DNA from: Clostridia bacterium
GTDB lineage: Bacteria > Bacillota > Clostridia > Oscillospirales > Acutalibacteraceae
Direction of reading: 5' to 3'
NCBI GenBank assembly: GCA_017502965.1
Contig: JAFVTZ010000094.1
Location: forward strand, 1 to 5,130
DNA: 5,130 nt
The position numbers and the translations under genes were made by a program. Below are positions 1 through 3,789 of the stretch, one piece after another. The notes beneath the pieces are model-generated. The model had not been told where the DNA came from. It made no database searches and worked only from the letters and a program-made list of their open reading frames with translations. Position 1 is the first letter of the stretch; each line of letters starts with the position of its first letter.

Positions 1-225
1 CCTCAGTTGTAGGTTCCTCAGTTGTGGGCTCCTCAGTTGTAGGTTCCTCAGTTGTAGGTTCCTCAGTTGTGGGCTCCTCAGTTGTAGGTTCCTCAGTTGT
101 GGGCTCCTCAGTTGTAGGTTCCTCAGTTGTGGGCTCCTCAGTTGTAGGTTCCTCAGTTGTAGGTTCCTCGGTTGTAGGTTCCTCGGTCGTGGGTTCGTCG
201 GGCGTGGGTTCGTCGGGCGTAAGCT
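1..225 (-). repeat. Coding minisatellite, 15 units of 15 bp (TTEEP linker)
   Basis: Fifteen head-to-tail 15-bp units, consensus CCTCAGTTGTAGGTT on the plus strand, coding for EEPTT on the minus strand. The units at 1-165 are nearly identical. Those at 166-195 have a few changes, and those at 196-225 are diverged and encode PDEPT. The array starts at the window edge and probably continues. Variation among the good copies is limited to AGGTT versus GGGCT endings, which is synonymous (GAA/GAG and CCT/CCC). The unit length is a multiple of three, so copy-number change would lengthen or shorten the linker without a frameshift. Such Thr/Glu/Pro linkers typically space a domain away from a cell wall or anchor. 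Confidence 0.95.
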
Positions 226-1378
226 CCGTTCCCTCGGGAAGAACTACTACGTTATACGAATCGGTAAAGCCGCGTTCGCAATGGGTTGCGGTTATTGTTG
301 CCGTGCCTTCCTGCAGGGCTGTTATTCTGCCCGAATACTCGTCAACCTTAACAATATCAGGGTTGCTTGAAACATAATCACAGGCTGTCCAAAGTGCTTC
401 TGAGGGATAAGTTTTTGCTTCAATATCTTGATATGTGCCGGTGTTAATATATACCGTTTTACGGTCAAAGGCAATCGAGGTTGCCGGCACAACATCGGTT
501 ACAATCTGGTCCCAATATGAAAAATCACCGTAGCATGTTTCTGTGTCAAAAACAGACAGCCATTCACAGTCCGGTGCGCAATGAATTATAGCGGGTACAT
601 CGGTCTGTATTATTCCGCCTTCTCCGTTGTAACCTTCCTCAGAAAGATATACGAAAAATGTGTCATATACCGATTTTGCACTCAGGTTTGCGGGCAGATA
701 CATTTCGCCGTCGAATCCCGAAAAGCCGTATTCCCAGTAAAAACAAGATAAAGCTGCTTCAGGAAATCTGGAGGAAGCTACGATTTTTTCATAGAAATGT
801 GCGATGTACGTTTCGTAATAAAAGTGGTAATCGGGTGTCATTTTACATTCGGGAAGAATAATTGTATCCTTGATATTGCTGTAAATACGAAAGTCACAGA
901 AGTCGTTGTTACTAACTATTTCCTTCATACTTTTGGGAATAGAGAGTTCAACGTAACAATAATCGAAAGCGCCCGCTGCAATATATTCATATCCTTCCGG
1001 GATAATAATATGGGAAAAAAAGTATTTATCCGCTCTCGTATCGTATCCGTCGGGATATTTTGCCGGGTCAAAAACGCTCCTTATGTATCCACCCGTTTTC
1101 TTGCCTGTACCTATTGTTGTTACGGGATAACCGCCGAGAGTTGTTGGCAAGGTAATGGTAATTTCATCCGGTCCGCTGTAGTTGGTACGAATGTGGATAA
1201 TTGTGGCTTCGCCGTCTTTTACTGTATAGGCATAATCTATGCCGTCAACGTTTTCAACAAACCAGTCAACGCCCATAACGCCGTAATAGCTCATAGCGCT
1301 TACCGACGAAACAGAAAGTGAAAAAACAATCAGAAATATAAACAGAACCTTGATAAAAGATAAGCACTTTTTCTTCAT
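1..1378 (-). CDS. Secreted BspA-like LRR / Big_2 surface protein, 3' end outside window
   Basis: Open frame of 459 codons from an ATG at 1378-1376 to the left edge with no stop, so the C-terminus is missing. A GAGGAG ribosome binding site (1387-1392) sits 8 nt upstream and fixes the start. Residues 1-28 form a Sec signal peptide: KKK, a hydrophobic stretch from about residue 8 to 21, and likely cleavage after VSA. About residues 60-155 resemble BspA-type leucine-rich repeats (ITLPTTLGGYPVTTIG, then IIIPEGYEYIAAGAF and LSIPKSMKEI). Residues about 299-380 match a bacterial Ig-like group 2 domain (SIAFDRKTVYI, SSNPDIVKVDEYSGRITALQ, GTATITATH). A PDEPT/TTEEP linker follows from about residue 385. 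Family knowledge points to an extracellular or wall-exposed binding protein; the ligand is unknown. The anchor (sorting signal, dockerin or other) would lie beyond the edge. The region between the LRRs and Big_2 (about 160-295), which includes several cysteines, is unrecognised. It lies downstream of the tail-spike-like gene on the same strand. Confidence 0.88.
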   Translation of the reverse strand, partial: MKKKCLSFIKVLFIFLIVFSLSVSSVSAMSYYGVMGVDWFVENVDGIDYAYTVKDGEATIIHIRTNYSGPDEITITLPTTLGGYPVTTIGTGKKTGGYIRSVFDPAKYPDGYDTRADKYFFSHIIIPEGYEYIAAGAFDYCYVELSIPKSMKEIVSNNDFCDFRIYSNIKDTIILPECKMTPDYHFYYETYIAHFYEKIVASSRFPEAALSCFYWEYGFSGFDGEMYLPANLSAKSVYDTFFVYLSEEGYNGEGGIIQTDVPAIIHCAPDCEWLSVFDTETCYGDFSYWDQIVTDVVPATSIAFDRKTVYINTGTYQDIEAKTYPSEALWTACDYVSSNPDIVKVDEYSGRITALQEGTATITATHCERGFTDSYNVVVLPEGTELTPDEPTPDEPTTEEPTTEEPTTEEPTTEEPTTEEPTTEEPTTEEPTTEEPTTEEPTTEEPTTEEPTTEEPTTE

Positions 1379-1443
1379 TATCTACACTCCTCGTGTAATA
1401 AAGTAGTAATTATTAGCGTCCCTCTCCAAGGACGATGTACCAT
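1378..1443 (-). CDS. Possible 21-codon ORF overlapping the next start (doubtful)
   Basis: ATG at 1443-1441 opens a 21-residue frame (begins MVHRPWRGTL, ends HEECR). Its TAA (1380-1378) overlaps the ATG of the surface-protein gene as TAATG, the arrangement used for translational coupling. The ATG has no ribosome binding site directly before it. The same frame is open further upstream, to an AAAGGAGTG Shine-Dalgarno-like sequence near 1475-1483, whose correctly spaced codon is ATC, not a usual start. It may be a remnant of a gene once placed here, or chance in a 110-bp gap. Confidence 0.15.
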   Translation of the reverse strand: MVHRPWRGTLIITTLLHEECR

Positions 1444-1488
1444 ACCGAAAAAGATACTGTGGATTGTTTTATCACTCCTTTTGGTGTT
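1379..1488 (-). other. Gap between tail-spike-like gene and surface-protein gene, no terminator seen
   Basis: This 110-bp gap separates two genes on the minus strand. The only hairpin found is CGTCC (1418-1422) with GGACG (1430-1434), a 5-bp stem with no T-tract after it, so it is not an intrinsic terminator. No convincing minus-strand promoter is visible; the best, TTGGAG to TACTTT with 18 bp spacing, is poor. An isolated AAAGGAGTGATAAAA element near the tail-spike stop resembles that gene's own Shine-Dalgarno block. Read-through from the upstream gene is therefore possible. Confidence 0.5.
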
Positions 1489-3462
1489 TTATTTAATACG
1501 CATTAAGTTGTTTATAGGTGTCCGGATGTTATCGAGTACTTTATAACAGTTAAATACATACGAATTGCTTATGTTTACGGCATCTGAAATAGTAGTTTGT
1601 GTCTCATTGGCGGTGTTGATAATATAATTCCATTCATTTTCTGTGTTTGGGAAGAAAGCGTTATCTAACAACACGTTTTCCAAGTGTAACCAGGGCAATA
1701 CTGTTGTCTTGCTTAACTGACAACCTGCTTCTGTTAAGCAACTGCAATTACCCGCTGAGCATTGGTATACAAACGGTGCATTAATAGTGTTGAAAGCAAT
1801 TTCTTGGCGGTTTATTATTGACGAGTTTCTTACACATATGCCTGAAGGAATATTGTTTATGCAATATAGTTTCCATAATGATGAAATTGTGTCATATGAA
1901 TATAAGCAATTATCCCAATATTCTTCAACTTTTAATGGCTTGTCGGTTGTGATTGCGATATAATTCGTAGTTTCTTGGCGGAGATTTTCAATAGTGCAAC
2001 CCGAAAATTTCAAAACAATGTTTGCTATGTCGTTGTTAGCTCCCAAAAAAGCTCGCTTTTCCGGGGAAGTGCTGCAAATGTTCCAATAATACAAATCGGA
2101 GCCGAAACCATTTTTATTAATTAAACCTTTATGGTGAATCTTTGAGTTTTGCATCCAAAAGCGGGAGGCATCCTCAATAGTTACAAAAGAAGGATCCGGA
2201 GAAGCTTGGTAAAGATTGCTGTCGTCTCTTGTTTGGCTGATATCACAATTGGATATAATGCAGTTAACTGAGCCTTCATTAACAAGTATGCGATTAACAC
2301 ACGTTGCTAAGTTACTGTCGCACATAGTGTTTTCGCTTATCATACCGAACATCCAGCAAGTTTCTACATTATGAATCAAAAGATCGGTATAAAACTGGTT
2401 TCGGGATGCATCATATTTTTTGTATGCTTTACTTCCTCGTGAATAGTTTTTGTGTACTGCGCCGCCGTTATTATAGCCAAGCCGACTGGCGGAAACACGT
2501 ATGTTTGAACAGTTTGAGCCCCAATAAAGACTGTGGTCGTATTTTTGAGTGTAATAACCAAATATATCTGTGTTTTTTATTATTATACCATTAATTTCAT
2601 TAGTATGCAAGCCGGTGGTTGTGTTTTTTATTCGACAGTTTTTTATCAGCCAGTTTTCACTCGTTATAGGTGGTAATTCATAATTCTTGCTTATGCTTGC
2701 ACCAAAATTGTGATAGCCGTACTCGAACTGTGAAATGCTTACATTTTCAGCCGTAAAGTTTTTTGCGTTTATGTGAAAAGCCTGGTCATCAAATCCTTCG
2801 GTTGCTGAAATTCTTCTGCCTATAAGTTTAAGATTTTTAACATAGATGTCTTCGAGGCTTGGCTTATCTTGACCCTCTGAAACGAAAAGACCTTTTTCTT
2901 TATTACTGTTGGATTCATAGTAAATTTGCAGTTCGGCACCGTTGCCGTCTATGTATATTTTATTTCGCAAACTCAATGAATTTTTTGTGCCGAGAAAAAT
3001 CTTTTTTCGTTTTGAAAAGGTTAGCTTTTTACCGTTTGTTGCAGCATAATTAATTGCAAGATTAAGCATTTGCGAATTGTATTCTATTCGCGTTAAAAAA
3101 TCTAATGCAGTTTCTTCTATAGATAGCACGCCGAATTGCTCTGCTTTAATACTGTTGTCTTGCGGTAAAATACGAAATGCAATGGGGTTGTTGCTTGTTG
3201 TTTCGCTATTTCCTATCCCAAAGCATCCGTCTGCATAGAACAAAGCTGTTGTGCTGTCAAAAGATATCGGCGTGTTACTTGAAACGGGACCAATAACCTT
3301 ATAGCACGCACCGCCGCCGTCCCCTTCAACATAAAAGCCGAGGGTTTTAAGGTAAATCGAATTGCCCTGTGCAAGTTTATCCGCAAGGATGCTTAAATAA
3401 GCGGAGTTTTTCAGTACGCCCGAAACAAATGTAGCCGCAGTTTCAAAAGCAATATTTGCCAT
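1489..3462 (-). CDS. Phage tail-spike-like right-handed beta-helix protein, SOS promoter
   Basis: Complete 657-residue frame. The ATG at 3462 lies 8 nt after a GGGGTGAT Shine-Dalgarno, and the stop is TAA at 1491-1489. There is no signal peptide and no long hydrophobic segment. Residues about 35-57 hold a Gly-rich hairpin (LKTLGFYVEGDGGGACYKVI) of the type seen in N-terminal parts of phage tail-spike and pectate-lyase-superfamily proteins. Residues about 107-160 (AEQFGV, then LNLAINYAATNGKKLTF) match the usual entry into such a beta-helix. From about 168 to 500, short strands recur with Asn-rich turns (IYVKNLKLIG, FTAENVSISQ, WLIKNCRIKN, IIIKNTDIFG, CIISNCDISQ, FWMQNSKIHH), typical of parallel beta-helix coils. 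Four cysteines cluster at 568-581. Relatives usually bind or degrade surface polysaccharide as phage tail proteins; no catalytic set can be assigned here. The gene is visibly more AT-rich than both neighbours and stands alone between host secreted-protein genes, which suggests transfer from a phage. Expression is predicted to be LexA-controlled. A non-phage beta-helix protein remains possible. Confidence 0.82.
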   Translation of the reverse strand: MANIAFETAATFVSGVLKNSAYLSILADKLAQGNSIYLKTLGFYVEGDGGGACYKVIGPVSSNTPISFDSTTALFYADGCFGIGNSETTSNNPIAFRILPQDNSIKAEQFGVLSIEETALDFLTRIEYNSQMLNLAINYAATNGKKLTFSKRKKIFLGTKNSLSLRNKIYIDGNGAELQIYYESNSNKEKGLFVSEGQDKPSLEDIYVKNLKLIGRRISATEGFDDQAFHINAKNFTAENVSISQFEYGYHNFGASISKNYELPPITSENWLIKNCRIKNTTTGLHTNEINGIIIKNTDIFGYYTQKYDHSLYWGSNCSNIRVSASRLGYNNGGAVHKNYSRGSKAYKKYDASRNQFYTDLLIHNVETCWMFGMISENTMCDSNLATCVNRILVNEGSVNCIISNCDISQTRDDSNLYQASPDPSFVTIEDASRFWMQNSKIHHKGLINKNGFGSDLYYWNICSTSPEKRAFLGANNDIANIVLKFSGCTIENLRQETTNYIAITTDKPLKVEEYWDNCLYSYDTISSLWKLYCINNIPSGICVRNSSIINRQEIAFNTINAPFVYQCSAGNCSCLTEAGCQLSKTTVLPWLHLENVLLDNAFFPNTENEWNYIINTANETQTTISDAVNISNSYVFNCYKVLDNIRTPINNLMRIK

Positions 3463-3470
3463 ATTTTTAT

Positions 3471-3476
3471 CACCCC
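3471..3476 (-). promoter_or_regulatory. Shine-Dalgarno of the tail-spike-like gene
   Basis: On the minus strand the sequence reads AATGGGGTGATAAAAATATG. The GGTGAT part matches the extended 16S anti-SD complement and lies 8 nt before the ATG, which decides the start. The nearly identical block TTTTATCACTCC (plus strand, 1467-1478) recurs just after the gene's stop. Confidence 0.75.
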
Positions 3477-3508
3477 ATTTAATTATTCATATGCTTTGGT
3501 TTCGTTGA

Positions 3509-3541
3509 TTACCGTAATGAACTGTTGTAATTAATTGACAT
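3509..3541 (-). CDS. Possible 10-codon leader peptide (doubtful)
   Basis: ATG at 3541-3539 is preceded by AAAAGGAAAAA, a passable Shine-Dalgarno, and encodes MSINYNSSLR before TAA at 3511-3509. It lies inside the predicted leader of the tail-spike-like gene, 46 nt upstream of its ATG. It could be a regulatory leader peptide, or chance in AT-rich DNA; there is no run of a single amino acid to suggest classical attenuation. Confidence 0.15.
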   Translation of the reverse strand: MSINYNSSLR

Positions 3542-3573
3542 TTTTTCCTTTTCGTTTTTTATTTTTCTTTTTT

Positions 3574-3597
3574 GAGAATTTTTTTAAAACTATTCTC
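3574..3597 (-). other. Leader hairpin covering an SD-like sequence
   Basis: GAGAAT and ATTCTC form a 6-bp stem around a 12-nt loop; the loop can add TTT/AAA pairs with a small bulge. On the minus strand the left arm overlaps AAGGAG. The tract that follows on this strand is A-rich rather than T-rich, so it is not a terminator in the direction of the tail-spike-like gene. On the plus strand it is followed by CTTTTT, but no plus-strand gene ends there. Confidence 0.35.
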
Positions 3598-3628
3598 CTT
3601 TTTATGAAATTAACTTCTCTAACGTTAA

Positions 3629-3657
3629 ATTCTATCGAACATTTGTTCTAATGTCAA
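3629..3657 (-). promoter_or_regulatory. Vegetative promoter of the tail-spike-like gene
   Basis: On the minus strand, TTGACA (3657-3652) is a perfect -35 hexamer and TAGAAT (3634-3629) is a 5/6 match to the -10 hexamer, with an ideal spacer of 17 bp. No other minus-strand promoter of comparable quality is visible before the gene. The spacer carries the LexA box, so bound LexA would directly exclude RNA polymerase. Confidence 0.88.
3637..3648. promoter_or_regulatory. LexA (DinR) SOS box within the promoter spacer
   Basis: GAACAAATGTTC on the minus strand (GAACATTTGTTC on plus) fits the Firmicutes LexA core GAAC-N4-GTTC exactly, with perfect 5-bp half-sites GAACA/TGTTC. On the minus strand the central bases A, A, A, T also fit the Bacillus subtilis consensus CGAACRNRYGTTYC; only the outermost bases differ. 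It lies between the -35 and -10 hexamers of a strong promoter, the classical place for tight repression relieved after RecA-stimulated LexA self-cleavage. It is roughly 115 bp upstream of the predicted hydrolase start site, too far for simple repression there. Confidence 0.88.
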
Positions 3658-3678
3658 GTAGTTTTAAAAAAGTATTCC

Positions 3679-3690
3679 ATTTGTGCAAAT
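3679..3690. promoter_or_regulatory. Small palindrome, possible operator
   Basis: ATTTGTGCAAAT has perfect 5-bp half-sites (ATTTG/CAAAT) around TG. It lies upstream of both plus-strand promoter candidates for the hydrolase and just upstream of the SOS promoter. No regulator can be named, and a 10-base match in AT-rich DNA may be chance. Confidence 0.2.
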
Positions 3691-3715
3691 CACCGAAAAT
3701 AACAGTTAAACCTTG

Positions 3716-3724
3716 TGATATAAT
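3716..3724 (+). promoter_or_regulatory. Extended -10 promoter candidate, upstream
   Basis: TGATATAAT is a perfect TATAAT hexamer (3719-3724) with the TGn extension. No acceptable -35 hexamer lies 16-18 bp upstream. Its transcript would have a leader of about 60 nt before the hydrolase ATG. It may be a second start site beside the promoter at 3729-3757. Confidence 0.4.
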
Positions 3725-3728
3725 CGCA

Positions 3729-3757
3729 TTGAGTTTTCTGTATTAATTTGGTAAAAT
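3729..3757 (+). promoter_or_regulatory. Promoter of the secreted hydrolase gene
   Basis: TTGAGT (3729-3734) and TAAAAT (3752-3757) are separated by exactly 17 bp, and a TGG extension directly precedes the -10 box. Transcription would start near 3764, leaving about 26 nt before the ATG with the AAAGGGGA ribosome binding site inside it. It faces away from the SOS promoter. Confidence 0.72.
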
Positions 3758-3789
3758 TTCTTTATTACACATAAAGGGGAAAAACAGCT

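Larger units (their letters stand above)
3463..3622 (-). other. Long AT-rich 5' leader of the tail-spike-like mRNA
   Basis: The predicted transcript starts near 3622, about 7 nt past the -10 box, leaving about 160 nt before the ATG, which is long for a clostridial gene. In minus-strand order the leader has three parts. First comes AAAAAGGAGAAT, an SD-like sequence without a following start. It forms the left half of a GAGAAT/ATTCTC hairpin (3592-3597 with 3574-3579, 12-nt loop). Next is a purine- and A-rich tract (about 3541-3573). Last is a possible 10-codon ORF before the true ribosome binding site. No known riboswitch or attenuator was recognised. Confidence 0.45.
3576..3677. repeat. 13-bp inverted repeat bracketing the SOS promoter
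   Basis: TTTTTTAAAACTA at 3580-3592 is the exact reverse complement of TAGTTTTAAAAAA at 3659-3671, with 66 nt between the arms. Pairing extends by GAAT (3576-3579) with ATTC (3674-3677) if a 2-nt GT bulge at 3672-3673 is allowed. The arms enclose the whole LexA-controlled promoter. They are AT-rich, so chance is a serious alternative. They could form a cruciform, bind a protein, or be the traces of an insertion. Confidence 0.45.

Noticed and set aside
1..225. CRISPR-like array
   Set aside because: The 15-bp units are directly adjacent with no spacers and continue a minus-strand coding frame.
24..377. Plus-strand Gly-Ser-Ser-Val-Val repeat protein
   Set aside because: It is the antisense shadow of the TTEEP-coding minisatellite; no ribosome binding site, and the minus frame has a signal peptide and recognisable domains.
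797..1321. Plus-strand 174-residue frame
   Set aside because: It lies antisense to the surface-protein gene, starts without a ribosome binding site and resembles no family I know.
1418..1434. Terminator between the two minus-strand genes
   Set aside because: The stem is only 5 bp and no T-tract follows on either strand.
1489..3462. Diversity-generating retroelement target
   Set aside because: No reverse transcriptase, template repeat or matching variable repeat is present, and the protein end does not look like a C-type lectin fold.
3535..3563. Plus-strand TTGACA at 3535-3540 as a promoter
   Set aside because: The best downstream hexamers are TTTATT or TATTTT at poor match or 19 bp spacing, inside a T-rich tract, and no plus-strand gene follows within reach.
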